64,000 nt of DNA from Bradyrhizobium erythrophlei (GTDB lineage Bacteria > Pseudomonadota > Alphaproteobacteria > Rhizobiales > Xanthobacteraceae), in contig NZ_LT670849.1 of the NCBI RefSeq assembly GCF_900142985.1, positions 2,976,001 through 3,040,000 on the forward strand. The letters run 5' to 3'. This document shows, piece by piece, positions 47,456-57,093 of this stretch. Each line of letters begins with the position of its first letter. Position 1 is the stretch's first letter. The translations under genes were made by a program, and so were the position numbers. The notes beneath the pieces are model-generated. The model saw only the letters and a list, made by a program, of their open reading frames with translations. It had not been told where the DNA came from and ran no database searches.

Positions 47456-50400
47456 CTATGAACGCACCCTTGCTGGGTCAAGCTTTGGCGTCCCGCTACC
47501 AATGGATGCCAGTTCGGCGTCCAGCGAAGAAGCCGAAATCTCCATCAATTCAGGGGTTTCGGTCCAAAGTAATGCCGCCCGGATCGGCTTCTGGGGATAA
47601 AGTTTCGCAAGGAGCGCGCGGTAAAGGGCCAATTGCCTGACATAAGCAGCGGGCGCCTCCGCCGCGGAAGCGGGCGGGGCCTGGTTGGTCTTGAAATCGA
47701 CGATCAAAATTTCGTTTTCGGTGACCACCAGACGGTCGACCTGCCCGGAAACCGTGACCGGCGCGCCGCCCGGCCGGTCGAGTCGGCCGACCACAGGCAC
47801 CTCCGCGCGGCTGCCGTCCGCGAAGACGGCCGCGAATCGGACATCGCCGATCAGCGCAAGCACGTTTGCGGCGAGCGCGTCCTGTTCGCCTCCGGTCCAG
47901 TCGCTGGCGTTACGATGCAGAAAATTGAGCGCGGCATCGCGCCGCCGCGCAGGCGCGACATCGGGTAGTGATTGCAGCAGCCGATGCACCAGCGTGCCAC
48001 GTTGTAAAGCGCGCGACCGCTGTTCGACCGCTTCGCTGGATTTGATACGCCGCGCCTTGTTGCCATCCGCTTTGTTGTCACCGGCATCGGATGGACGCAG
48101 CAGGTCCGCCGTTGTCGACCGGTGAGGCAGCGGCGTTCGCAGCCATGACGGCAACGCAAGTGGCGCGCTTGCCGCCGCCGTGATCGCGCCGCCGGTGTGT
48201 GCGCCGTCTTCCGGCCGTGTATAGCGCCGGATCGCCCCGTCATCCGTATCGAGGATCTCTTCCTGAAGTCCGGAAGCCGCAAGGCCCGTGTCGGCCAGAT
48301 CGTACCAGCAGAGTTTTCGAATGGTGTTGACGTTGCCGGGCTTGATCCCTGCGACGATCAGCCGGTCGGCGGCGCGCGTCATCGCCACATAAAGCAGCCG
48401 GCGATACTCATCCTCGGTCTCGGCGAGCATCGCCTCTCTTGCCTTCGCGACGCCCAAGGGATCGTCGGCCTTCCTGCCGGCCCAGACCATGACGTTGCCG
48501 CCGTTACCTCGCGGCAGCTGGATCAGCCGCAATCGCTGCGTATCCGCCGGCGACGACGTCGTATCCACCATGAAGACGACGGACGCTTCCAGGCCCTTGG
48601 CGCCGTGCACGGTCATGACGCGGACCTCGTCGCGCGAGATCTCCATGTCGCGCTTCACTTCAGTGTCGGCCAAACGCAGCCAGGCCATGAAGCCCTGCAA
48701 CGACGCCGGGGCCTTGCGCTCGTAATTCAGCGCGAGCTCGAGAAACTCGTCGAGCGCGTCGTTGGCTTCATGGCCAAGCCGCCGCAGAATGCGCTGCCGG
48801 CCGCCGTCGCCGCCGAGCAGCCAGGCGTAGAATGCGAATGGCGTTTCATGGACGACGCGACGCTCGCATTCTTCCAGCCGCGCCAGCGCATCCCCAGATT
48901 TCGGATGGATCGCGGCGTGCTGCGACAGCGCCGCGCGCAACGAACCCTTGCGCTCCCAGGCGAGCGTGAAGAGGTCGTCGTCGTCCAGTCCGAACAACGG
49001 GCTCTTCAAGGCGACCGCGAGCGCCAGATCGTCCTGCGGCAGCAGCAGCGCATCCGCGAGGTTCATCAGGTCGATGATCGCGATGTGCTCGGTCAGTTTC
49101 AGCCGGTCGGCGCCGGCGACCGGGATGCTGGCGTGCTTCAATGCCTGGATCACCGCGTCGAACAGATTGCCGCGCCGGCGCACCAGAATCAGCACGTCGC
49201 CGTAAGCCAGACGCCGGCGCGCGCCATTGGGGCCGGTCATGGTGCCGCTTGCAACCAGCCGCTTGATCTCGGCCTGAATGCGTTGTGAGAGTTTGACTTC
49301 GGGGCTCGTCACGGAGACGCCATCGAACGGCGCGCGCCAGCCCTCGATGTCCTTGCGGTCGTCGGCTTCCGCCAGCGGCCATAACTCGATCACGCTCGGA
49401 CCGGCATCGTCGAGCGAAAGATGCGGCGGCATGCCGTCACGATCGGTGGTGATGCTCTGGTAGACCTCGGGCAACTGGAATGCGCTTTCCACTGCGCGCA
49501 ACACGCCGGCGCCGGACCGGAACGAATAGGTGAAGGAGATCGCTTCGAAGCCGAGGCCGGCCGCCTTGAAACGTGAGCTGAAGTTCTGACGGCGTTCGGC
49601 GAACTCACGAGGTGCTGCGCCCTGGAACGAGAAGATCGACTGCTTTTCGTCGCCGACCGCAAACACCGTGCGCGTGACGCCGTCGCGCGCGCCGTGGCCG
49701 GCAGCAAATTCGGAAATGATATGCTCGACGATGTCCCATTGCCGCGGACTCGTATCCTGCGCCTCATCGATCAGAACATGGTCGACACCGCGATCGAGCT
49801 TGTAGTGTACCCAGCCGGCCGAAATCTTATTCAGCATGGCCAGCGTCTTGTCGATCAGGTCGTCATAGTCGAGCAGTCCGCGCTCTTCCTTCTCGCGCCG
49901 GTAATTTGCCGCGGCCGCAATCGCGATATGCAGCAGCGCCTCGGTGCGGTCTCGCGTAATCACGGCGCGACGCTTTTCGATCAACGGCGCAAGGCGCGCG
50001 ATCTCATTGTCGAACAGGCGGGCGACGGATGGATTTTTGTCGACGAAAGCCTTAGTCAGGACAGCTGCCCGCGGCTCCTTTTTGTCGGTGAGAAATACGG
50101 AGAGATATTCATCGACTTGCGCCGTACCAATGACGGCCAGCGACGCGCGCAATTGTTCGGCTTGCTTCTGGTCTTGTTTGCTACTGGCAGCGAGCACGCC
50201 TGCGATTTCCAGCCAACGCCTGCGTGGCAGATAGGGGCCGTCGAGGATTTCGCGCTCGACCTCCTCGACACGTTCATCCGCGCTCACGCCGAGCGCCGCA
50301 GACATCTGCGCTGCCGCGGCTTCGGCATTTCCGGCGGCATCGGTCCAGGCCAGGAAATGATCGCGGGACAGACACGCCTCGCGCACGACGTCCTTGAAGG

Positions 50401-50983
50401 TGACGTCGGCGGCGTTCGCCATCGCGGTCTGGAGTGCGCGGCCAAGCACGCTGTCGGGGACGCGCGAGGCCTCGAGAAAGACCTTGAGGTTGGCGCGCTC
50501 CATCATGTCGGTCTGGTCGCGATCGTCGAGCACGGCAAAGCGCGCCGGCACGTTGGCCTCGAACGGAAACTGCTGCAACAGCCGCGTGCAGAGCGCGTGG
50601 ATGGTCTGCACCTTCAAGCCACCCGGCGTCTCCAGCGCCCGCGCGAACAGTTCGCGCGCGACCTTGCGCAGCCTCACGGTGGGATGTGGAAGCCCGGCGT
50701 CGCGGATCGCCGCATCGAGCGCATCGTTGTCGAGTGTCACCCAGTGACCGAGCGTGGTGAACACACGCTCCGCCATGTTGGCGGCCGCCGCCTTGGTGAA
50801 GGTGATGCACAGGATCTTTTCCGGCGGCACGCCCGACAGCAACAGGCGGATCACGCGTTGCACCAGCACGTGCGTCTTGCCGGAGCCCGCATTCGCCGAG
50901 ACGAAGGAGGAGAGAGCCGGATTCGAGGCGCTCGCCTGCTTGTCGCGGACCGCGTCGGGGATGCTGCGCACGGCCTTCACCAT
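47456..50983 (-). CDS. addA: double-strand break repair helicase-nuclease AddA
   Basis: Large subunit of the AddAB complex, which unwinds and resects broken DNA ends for recombination (RecBCD counterpart). The UvrD-like helicase begins with Walker A ANAGSGKTHVL; Walker B is VDHVLIDEAQDTS. A RecB-type nuclease domain closes the protein, with the EILIVDFKTNQAPP motif near the C-terminus. The ATG at 50983 overlaps the addB stop by seven bases, so the pair is coupled; the frame is open 11 codons more. About 1175 residues. Confidence 0.95.
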   Translation of the reverse strand: MVKAVRSIPDAVRDKQASASNPALSSFVSANAGSGKTHVLVQRVIRLLLSGVPPEKILCITFTKAAAANMAERVFTTLGHWVTLDNDALDAAIRDAGLPHPTVRLRKVARELFARALETPGGLKVQTIHALCTRLLQQFPFEANVPARFAVLDDRDQTDMMERANLKVFLEASRVPDSVLGRALQTAMANAADVTFKDVVREACLSRDHFLAWTDAAGNAEAAAAQMSAALGVSADERVEEVEREILDGPYLPRRRWLEIAGVLAASSKQDQKQAEQLRASLAVIGTAQVDEYLSVFLTDKKEPRAAVLTKAFVDKNPSVARLFDNEIARLAPLIEKRRAVITRDRTEALLHIAIAAAANYRREKEERGLLDYDDLIDKTLAMLNKISAGWVHYKLDRGVDHVLIDEAQDTSPRQWDIVEHIISEFAAGHGARDGVTRTVFAVGDEKQSIFSFQGAAPREFAERRQNFSSRFKAAGLGFEAISFTYSFRSGAGVLRAVESAFQLPEVYQSITTDRDGMPPHLSLDDAGPSVIELWPLAEADDRKDIEGWRAPFDGVSVTSPEVKLSQRIQAEIKRLVASGTMTGPNGARRRLAYGDVLILVRRRGNLFDAVIQALKHASIPVAGADRLKLTEHIAIIDLMNLADALLLPQDDLALAVALKSPLFGLDDDDLFTLAWERKGSLRAALSQHAAIHPKSGDALARLEECERRVVHETPFAFYAWLLGGDGGRQRILRRLGHEANDALDEFLELALNYERKAPASLQGFMAWLRLADTEVKRDMEISRDEVRVMTVHGAKGLEASVVFMVDTTSSPADTQRLRLIQLPRGNGGNVMVWAGRKADDPLGVAKAREAMLAETEDEYRRLLYVAMTRAADRLIVAGIKPGNVNTIRKLCWYDLADTGLAASGLQEEILDTDDGAIRRYTRPEDGAHTGGAITAAASAPLALPSWLRTPLPHRSTTADLLRPSDAGDNKADGNKARRIKSSEAVEQRSRALQRGTLVHRLLQSLPDVAPARRRDAALNFLHRNASDWTGGEQDALAANVLALIGDVRFAAVFADGSRAEVPVVGRLDRPGGAPVTVSGQVDRLVVTENEILIVDFKTNQAPPASAAEAPAAYVRQLALYRALLAKLYPQKPIRAALLWTETPELMEISASSLDAELASIGSGTPKLDPARVRS

Positions 50984-53900
50984 TCCGGCAACCCCAATCC
51001 ACCGGCCGCCGACCACTCCTTGATCCGCGCCAGATCGTCATAGACGCCGTAGCGATTGGTCCACATCGGCAGGTTCAGCGAGCGGTACGGCTCGGCCTCA
51101 TTCTCGAATTTGCGGATCAGTGCCTCCAGCTGTACGAGCGCGTAGTCCGCGGCTTCATCGGGCGGCTGGGGCGTTTCGTTCCTGATCTTCAGCTCCAGCG
51201 ATTTGTGCTCGCCGGGCGGGTTGTTGCCGCTGATCCTGACATAAGCGAGTTCGCCGACGGATGAGCCGGCATCGATGCCGTCGAAGCCGCCCTGGCGCAG
51301 GATAGCCGATTCCAGCGTGAGCTGCGGCGACAGACCCATCCGCACCTGTTTTCCGGTCGGCGGCGTTCCTGTCTTGTAGTCGAGGACGACAAAGCTGCCG
51401 TCGGCGCGGCGCTCGATGCGGTCGGCGCGCGCGGAGAGATAGAACGTGCGCCCGTCGTCAAGGGGAATCGCAATCTCGCCGCGGATCTCCGCACGGATCG
51501 CGGCTATATTGCCCCGGCGCGACGCCTCCCATTCGGAAAACCACCTGATGACGCGCTGGAAGCGCGGCCACCACAAGGCGCGCGCCTCGGGCCGTTCCAT
51601 CAGCGGCGCAAAATATTTTTGACCGATCTCGCGGAGCGCTGCGACGGGATCGGCGGGCAGGTCCCTGGCAAAGCTCTTGGTGAAGTCACCGAGTGAATCG
51701 TGGATCGCCGAGCCGCGATCGGCGGCCGACAGCGGCATATCGACGGGATCGAGCGCCTCGAGCTTGAGGATATGCTTGGCATAAATGGTGTAGGGATCGC
51801 GCAGCCAGTCTTCGATCGCGGTGACGGATAGTTTCAGCGGCCGTGTGGCGCGCGGCGGCGTTGGCGCGGGCTGCGCCACCGGCTCGACCTTCTCGGGCGC
51901 ATCGAGCGCCAGCGCAAAATCGACGTATTGCTGGCCTGCTTGTTTGGCTGCTTCCCAGCGCGTTTCGCCCGCCACCGCTTCGAGGCGATGCAGGAAACGC
52001 GAGGCGACCGCAGGCGCGCCGCCGGCCTTGGCGGAATGACTGAGGATCACGTCCTCGGTGCCAAGCAACTGCGCGAAGTCATGGGCCGACAGGCCGATAC
52101 GCCGCTCCGGCAGATCGAGGCCCAACTCGTGCCGCATCGGCCGGCTCAGCCAGGGATCGGTGCGCGGCGCCGGCGGCCAGACGCCTTCGATCAATCCACC
52201 GGCGATGACGCGGTCGGTCTGTATCAGTCGCGATTCCAGCGGGCCGTAGATGTGCAGCGTCGCGCCTGACTTCTCCGGCCGCCGCACCGCGCGATCGGCG
52301 AACGCGGTCTGGAATACTTCGGCGTAATCGGGCAGTGCCACCGCAAGGCTGCTTTGTTGCTGTTTGGCAAGCAAATCGTCGAAGGCAGATGCGAGCGCGA
52401 GTCCTTCTTGCCCTTCGAACGCGACGGCAACGCCGTCGGCATCCTCCGACAGCGCGATCAGAACCTCGCGATGGCGCGCGGCGATTTCCGCGAAATCATG
52501 GGGCCGCGTCGAGGAGAGGCTTTCCATCGGCGCCAGCGCCGCCTGCAAGGCCGCGACCAGCGCCTGCGCGCGGTCGAGTTCCGGATCGGTCAGCCGTGCC
52601 CGCTTCTCCGCTTTGTGCAGCAGCGAGACTTCGCCGTTGCGAAGTTTTGCGAGCTCACCGCGAAAGCGTGCAAAATCTTGCGCCAGGCCACGGGTAGCCG
52701 CTTGCGGCCGCGTTCCGCGCAGCAGAGCCAGTTCAAGTGTTTCGATCGCAAGACGATGAGCCCCCGCCGCCGCACCGAGCCGGCATAGCGGATGTTTGAG
52801 CAGCGCCAGCAGCGCCGGCGGTTCCAGGCCTTTGGTGGCCGCTTCCGCCGCGAGGCGCGCGAAAACGCCAGCGGAGGTTTCGATCAATGCGTCGCCGCCG
52901 GAATCATCGAAGTCGAGATTCCAGCGCGCCAGCGCCGCCATCACCCGACGCGCCAGCGCGCGGTCCGGCGTCACCAGTGCGGCCGACTTCTGCAAATGGG
53001 TAGCCTCGCGCATGGCGATGGCGATCGACAGCGCTTCCATTTCCGGATTGGGCGCCTCGATCACGGCGAGGTTCTTCATGCCGCTCGCGATATGCTCGGC
53101 GATCTCGGACTTGCCCAAGCGGTCGTGCCATTGCGCCGTCGCATTGGACGGCCGCATCGTTTCGGACAGCAGCACCTCGCGTCCGAACGGCGCGGGCGCT
53201 CCCAAAATCTCGACATCGCGGCGGTCGATGCCGAAACGCTCCAGCAGCGCATGCATCGCATATTGCGGATGGCTCGAGGCGGGGTGTTCGACGAACCGTC
53301 CCTCATCGTCCCGCTTGCCGCCGATGCTTTGCCAGGCGTCTTCGTCGAGATCGGTATCGAGCCCGGGCAGAATCACCGCGCCCTGAGGCAGCGCGCCAAT
53401 CACGTGGAGGAATTTTGCGGTCGTCGGCATCGATCCGGTCGAACCGGCCGCGATGACCGGACCGGCATGATGGCTGGCAAGACGCTTGGCTTCGGCGTCG
53501 ATCAGGCGGTCGCGCCGCGTCGCCGGCTCGATTCTGCCGATTTCCGTCAGGTAGGCCGGCCAGACCTCGCGCGCGATTTGCAGGAACCGAAGCGTGAGTT
53601 GCCAGTATTGATCGAGCGCGTCGGGCACGAGCCCATCCAGTGCGTTCCAGTCGACGCCGCGCGTGGCCATGTCGTCGATCAGCCGGGCGAGGTCGCTGGC
53701 GAGCGCGAGCGTCGAAGCTGGGCTACCGACCACCAGCGGCGAGGCCTCGGAACTCTTCGCCCATGCGGCGACCAGCTTTGCCAGCGTCAGTCTGCGTTCG
53801 AGTTCGCCGAGACTGGGCGGAAGCTCGAGCGTCGCCGCGCCGCCGTAGCTATCGCTTTCCTCGGCGAAAGCCAGTTCGTCTTCGTCGATATCGCCGAGCG

Positions 53901-54120
53901 CGACGATCCGCGGCAGCAGCACGGCCTCCGTGCCGAGCACTTCGAGAAAGATTTCCCGCACCAGCCGTCCCGAGCGCCGGGTGGGAAGGTAGAGCGTGGC
54001 CTGCGTCAGCCTTTCCGGCTGCTTGCGCGCCTCAAAGCCTTCGATCAGCCGGCCGTCGATCAGCGCCGCGACAACGCTGCGCAAGAACGGCACGGAGGAG
54101 GGAACGCTGAGGACGCGCAT
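50977..54120 (-). CDS. addB: double-strand break repair protein AddB
   Basis: Partner of AddA, with an inactivated helicase-like fold and a second nuclease domain. At 1047 residues it is the alphaproteobacterial length. The C-terminal nuclease motif reads FVVLDYKTGTPPTG, the PD-(D/E)XK pattern. The N-terminal YLPTRRSGRLVREIF segment is characteristic of the family. It is followed directly by addA, then trxA. Confidence 0.94.
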   Translation of the reverse strand: MRVLSVPSSVPFLRSVVAALIDGRLIEGFEARKQPERLTQATLYLPTRRSGRLVREIFLEVLGTEAVLLPRIVALGDIDEDELAFAEESDSYGGAATLELPPSLGELERRLTLAKLVAAWAKSSEASPLVVGSPASTLALASDLARLIDDMATRGVDWNALDGLVPDALDQYWQLTLRFLQIAREVWPAYLTEIGRIEPATRRDRLIDAEAKRLASHHAGPVIAAGSTGSMPTTAKFLHVIGALPQGAVILPGLDTDLDEDAWQSIGGKRDDEGRFVEHPASSHPQYAMHALLERFGIDRRDVEILGAPAPFGREVLLSETMRPSNATAQWHDRLGKSEIAEHIASGMKNLAVIEAPNPEMEALSIAIAMREATHLQKSAALVTPDRALARRVMAALARWNLDFDDSGGDALIETSAGVFARLAAEAATKGLEPPALLALLKHPLCRLGAAAGAHRLAIETLELALLRGTRPQAATRGLAQDFARFRGELAKLRNGEVSLLHKAEKRARLTDPELDRAQALVAALQAALAPMESLSSTRPHDFAEIAARHREVLIALSEDADGVAVAFEGQEGLALASAFDDLLAKQQQSSLAVALPDYAEVFQTAFADRAVRRPEKSGATLHIYGPLESRLIQTDRVIAGGLIEGVWPPAPRTDPWLSRPMRHELGLDLPERRIGLSAHDFAQLLGTEDVILSHSAKAGGAPAVASRFLHRLEAVAGETRWEAAKQAGQQYVDFALALDAPEKVEPVAQPAPTPPRATRPLKLSVTAIEDWLRDPYTIYAKHILKLEALDPVDMPLSAADRGSAIHDSLGDFTKSFARDLPADPVAALREIGQKYFAPLMERPEARALWWPRFQRVIRWFSEWEASRRGNIAAIRAEIRGEIAIPLDDGRTFYLSARADRIERRADGSFVVLDYKTGTPPTGKQVRMGLSPQLTLESAILRQGGFDGIDAGSSVGELAYVRISGNNPPGEHKSLELKIRNETPQPPDEAADYALVQLEALIRKFENEAEPYRSLNLPMWTNRYGVYDDLARIKEWSAAGGLGLPEW

Positions 54121-54240
54121 GGGCCGCCTGATTCGAATTAGAAGCAGGCTCTATCATGGCACGAGCTATTTGGGGCCGGGATTCTAATTCCCCGCTAGAT
54201 CGTCATGCGCGGGGGTGACGCTGCCCGGCAGCGGGTTGGC

Positions 54241-54963
54241 TCAAGCCACACTCTCGAGGAACGCCTCTTCGGCGGCGCCGATCGCGTCCGGTGTGCCGAC
54301 ATGCATCCAGGTGCCGTCGAGCCGCAGCCCAAACAGCCGCTCCTGTTCGTTGGCGGCGTCGAACATTTTGGTCAGTGAGAATTCGCCGCTCGGCGCGCCG
54401 GCGAAGATCGCAGGCGAGATGATCGCAACGCCGGCATAGACAAACGGAACAACCTGATGCTCTTTGCGCTTGCGCAACGCGCCGTCGGGCAGCATCGCGT
54501 AGTCGCCGTTGCCTTCATAACCCGTCGATCCGGCGGTCGGCGCCATCAAGAGCAGGATGTCCATCCGCGCCGGATCAAAGGCGTCCGCCAGCCGCGCCAA
54601 ATTCGGCCGCACGCCGTCGATCCAAAGCGTATCGGCATTGAGATGAAAGAACGGCTCGGCGCCGAGCAGCGGCAGCGCCTTGACGACACCGCCGCCGGTG
54701 CCGAGCACCTGGTTGCGTTCGTCCGAGACGATCACGCGCGGCCGCTTGCGCGGTGCGACGTACTCGATGATCTGGTCCGGCAGGTAATGAACGTTGACGA
54801 TTGCCTCGGTCACGCCGGCATCGCTGAGCTTGTCGAGCACGTGATCGAGCAGCGGCCGGCCGGCCACAGGCACCAGCGGCTTCGGCATCCGGTCCGTCAG
54901 CGGACGCATCCGCAGGCCGAGACCGGCGGCAAGGACCATGGCTTTGTCGGGTTTGACGGGCAT
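54241..54963 (-). CDS. murU: MurU-like sugar-1-phosphate nucleotidyltransferase
   Basis: Sugar nucleotidyltransferase fold with the signature MVLAAGLGLRMRPLTDRMPKP near the N-terminus. 240 residues. In Pseudomonas, MurU makes UDP-MurNAc from MurNAc-1-phosphate for cell-wall recycling, after AmgK phosphorylates MurNAc. The AmgK-like kinase is encoded nearby (55558-57093), which supports that reading over a mannose-1-phosphate guanylyltransferase. A PilZ gene lies between the two. Confidence 0.8.
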   Translation of the reverse strand: MPVKPDKAMVLAAGLGLRMRPLTDRMPKPLVPVAGRPLLDHVLDKLSDAGVTEAIVNVHYLPDQIIEYVAPRKRPRVIVSDERNQVLGTGGGVVKALPLLGAEPFFHLNADTLWIDGVRPNLARLADAFDPARMDILLLMAPTAGSTGYEGNGDYAMLPDGALRKRKEHQVVPFVYAGVAIISPAIFAGAPSGEFSLTKMFDAANEQERLFGLRLDGTWMHVGTPDAIGAAEEAFLESVA

Positions 54964-55146
54964 TCCGGATGGCTCTCGCGTTCAGGTTCCCACCGCGTGG
55001 CGGGAAAGGTCAACCCCGTTTGCCCTGGATGCAGGCGGTCGGAACGACCCGAAAATCATATCACGGCGATTCGGGCGGCGCAGTGACTAGCCGACCGCCA
55101 TAGTCGCCCGATATGACGGCGGTAAGACGGGTTCAGGCGAGCGAAT

Positions 55147-55455
55147 TCAGGCCTCAGCAGGCCGCCGCGCCTTCTTCTTCTTGTCGCCCATCTTGAGAAA
55201 ATTGACGCCGATCTGGTCGCCGTTCACCCATGCGAGCTCGCACCGGCGATAGGCAAGTCCGGTCGACGACAACAGCAAAAAGAATTCCTTCAGATGCAAT
55301 CCTTCGACCGAGCCTTCGATGGTCAGTTTGGCGCCGGTCTCGGAAACGTCTTCCATGGTGCAGTCGCGGCGCCACGTGCCGTCGATGCCCATCATGTGCG
55401 CGCCAAATCCTCGCTCGAACGTGACGCGTTCACCTCTGCGACGCTCTGTCACCAT
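55147..55455 (-). CDS. PilZ domain protein
   Basis: A 102-residue protein with the cyclic-di-GMP binding features of PilZ: the N-terminal Arg-rich stretch ERRRGERVTFERG and the DVSETGAKL motif, followed by a beta-barrel and a lysine-rich tail. It is a single-domain protein that may act as a c-di-GMP effector for an unknown partner. It interrupts the tsaE/amgK to murU sequence on the minus strand. GGAG lies before the ATG. Confidence 0.88.
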   Translation of the reverse strand: MVTERRRGERVTFERGFGAHMMGIDGTWRRDCTMEDVSETGAKLTIEGSVEGLHLKEFFLLLSSTGLAYRRCELAWVNGDQIGVNFLKMGDKKKKARRPAEA

Positions 55456-55557
55456 TGTACTCCGTCCTCACGTAGCCGTGCCGGGAAACAGATCATGTTT
55501 GCGAACAGGGCCACCCGGCAGAATAGGCGGGCGATGGCTAACATCCGGTAAACCGCC

Positions 55558-57093
55558 TTACGGCGCTGATGCGGCCTGGGGCGGCGGGACATGCGCTTCG
55601 TACCAGCCCCGGAGGTCGGCAAGCGCCGGATGGGCCAATGACCGAGTGAGGTAGGTCCAGATCCGCGGCTGGTGGCGCAAATATTGCGGTTTGCCGTCGC
55701 GCCGGTTGAGCCGGGCGAAGGTGCCGAGCAGCCGGGTGTTCCGCTGCGCCGACATGATCGCGTAGCTCTCGGCGAAGCCGGCCGGATCGAAGGCATTGTC
55801 GGTGGCGTGGCGCGCCTTGATGTAGCGGGTGAACAGCGTCAGCTCGAGCTGTTCGGGAACGTCGATCCGCGCGTCCTGCAACAGCGAGACGAGGTCGTAG
55901 GCAGCCGGCCCCAGCACCGCATCCTGAAAGTCGATCACGCCGACTTTTGAAATTCCCGAACGCGCATCGAGCCAGATCAGGTTCGGGGAATGGAAGTCCC
56001 GCAGCATCCAGGTTTTCGGCAACGCCGACGTCTTTCCCAGGAGATCGCGCCACTGGGTGACGAACGCGTCGCGCACTGCGCTTGACGGCGCAGTATCGCG
56101 ATCCGGCAGATACCATTCGAGCATCAGTCCGATCTCGACCAGCATCGCATCGATGTCGAACGGCGGGATCGCGTAGTTGAGCTGCGGCGCCAGCGGCAAT
56201 ACGTCGGGGAGTTTTTTCCAATGCATCGCCGCGAGCATGTCGACGGCGATCTCGTAGCGTTCGGCGATCGGCTGCGACGGCTCGCCGGCGACAAAACCTT
56301 CGCGGCCGAAATCCTCGGTGATCAGGAAACCGCCCTCGAGGTCGGCATGATGAATCGCAGGCGCCGAAAGGCCGCGCTCGCGCAAACCGTTGGCGATGGC
56401 GACAAAGGGTTTGACGTCCTCCGCCAGATGCACTGCGGCGCTATAGGATTTGCCGTCATAGATCGCGGGCCCGTCGGGACGTCGCGGCGAGTTCATCAGA
56501 ATGACGGCGGCCTGGTCGCGATAGAGCCGCGCATAAGAACGCGTCGAGGCATCGCCGGCCATGCGCTGGCGTTTCGCGTCGATGAAACCTGCGCCATCGA
56601 GGAACTGCCGCAGCGTCTGAAGGCGCGCGACCTGCGCCGCCGCCTTGCCATGGCCCGTAATCTCGGCGGCGCGCGCCGTCGATCCCAGCGCCGGGCGGTG
56701 GCTGAAGGCGATGTCGATCCGGTCCGGCGGCAGCGCGTCTGACGCGCGCTCGGGCCATTCGATCAGCGCCACGACGCCTTCCGGTAACGGTGACAGGCCG
56801 ATCTCTTCCAGCTCATTCGCGTCGTTGATGCGGTAGAGGTCGGCGTGGATAAGGGGAAACGTTGCGAGGTCGTAGCTCTGCGCCAGCGTAAACGTCGGGC
56901 TCGGGACCTCGATTTCGGGATCATCGGCAAGGTAGCGGATCAGGGCGCGGGCAGCGGCGGTCTTGCCGGCGCCGAGGTCGCCCGACAGCGTGATGACGTC
57001 GCCGGCGCCGATCAGAAGCGCAAGATCGGCCATGAGATGTGCGGTTGCAGCCTCGTTCGCCAGCGCCAGCGAGAATGTCGAGGGAGTGGTCAT
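55558..57093 (-). CDS. TsaE-AmgK fusion: tRNA t6A ATPase plus sugar kinase
   Basis: Two domains in one 511-residue chain. Residues about 1-150 are TsaE, the ATPase for threonylcarbamoyl-adenosine synthesis, with Walker A SGDLGAGKTAAARAL and the later VALIEWPERA segment. From about residue 170 follows an aminoglycoside-phosphotransferase-like kinase resembling AmgK (MurNAc/GlcNAc kinase), with RDFHSPNLIW (catalytic loop) and VIDFQDAVLGPAAYDL (metal binding). This fusion is typical of alphaproteobacteria. The start overlaps the divL stop by four bases. Confidence 0.92.
   Translation of the reverse strand: MTTPSTFSLALANEAATAHLMADLALLIGAGDVITLSGDLGAGKTAAARALIRYLADDPEIEVPSPTFTLAQSYDLATFPLIHADLYRINDANELEEIGLSPLPEGVVALIEWPERASDALPPDRIDIAFSHRPALGSTARAAEITGHGKAAAQVARLQTLRQFLDGAGFIDAKRQRMAGDASTRSYARLYRDQAAVILMNSPRRPDGPAIYDGKSYSAAVHLAEDVKPFVAIANGLRERGLSAPAIHHADLEGGFLITEDFGREGFVAGEPSQPIAERYEIAVDMLAAMHWKKLPDVLPLAPQLNYAIPPFDIDAMLVEIGLMLEWYLPDRDTAPSSAVRDAFVTQWRDLLGKTSALPKTWMLRDFHSPNLIWLDARSGISKVGVIDFQDAVLGPAAYDLVSLLQDARIDVPEQLELTLFTRYIKARHATDNAFDPAGFAESYAIMSAQRNTRLLGTFARLNRRDGKPQYLRHQPRIWTYLTRSLAHPALADLRGWYEAHVPPPQAASAP

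Noticed and set aside
48197..49288. A 363-residue open frame antisense to addA
   Set aside because: Shadow of the helicase coding sequence; no domain or ribosome binding site of its own.
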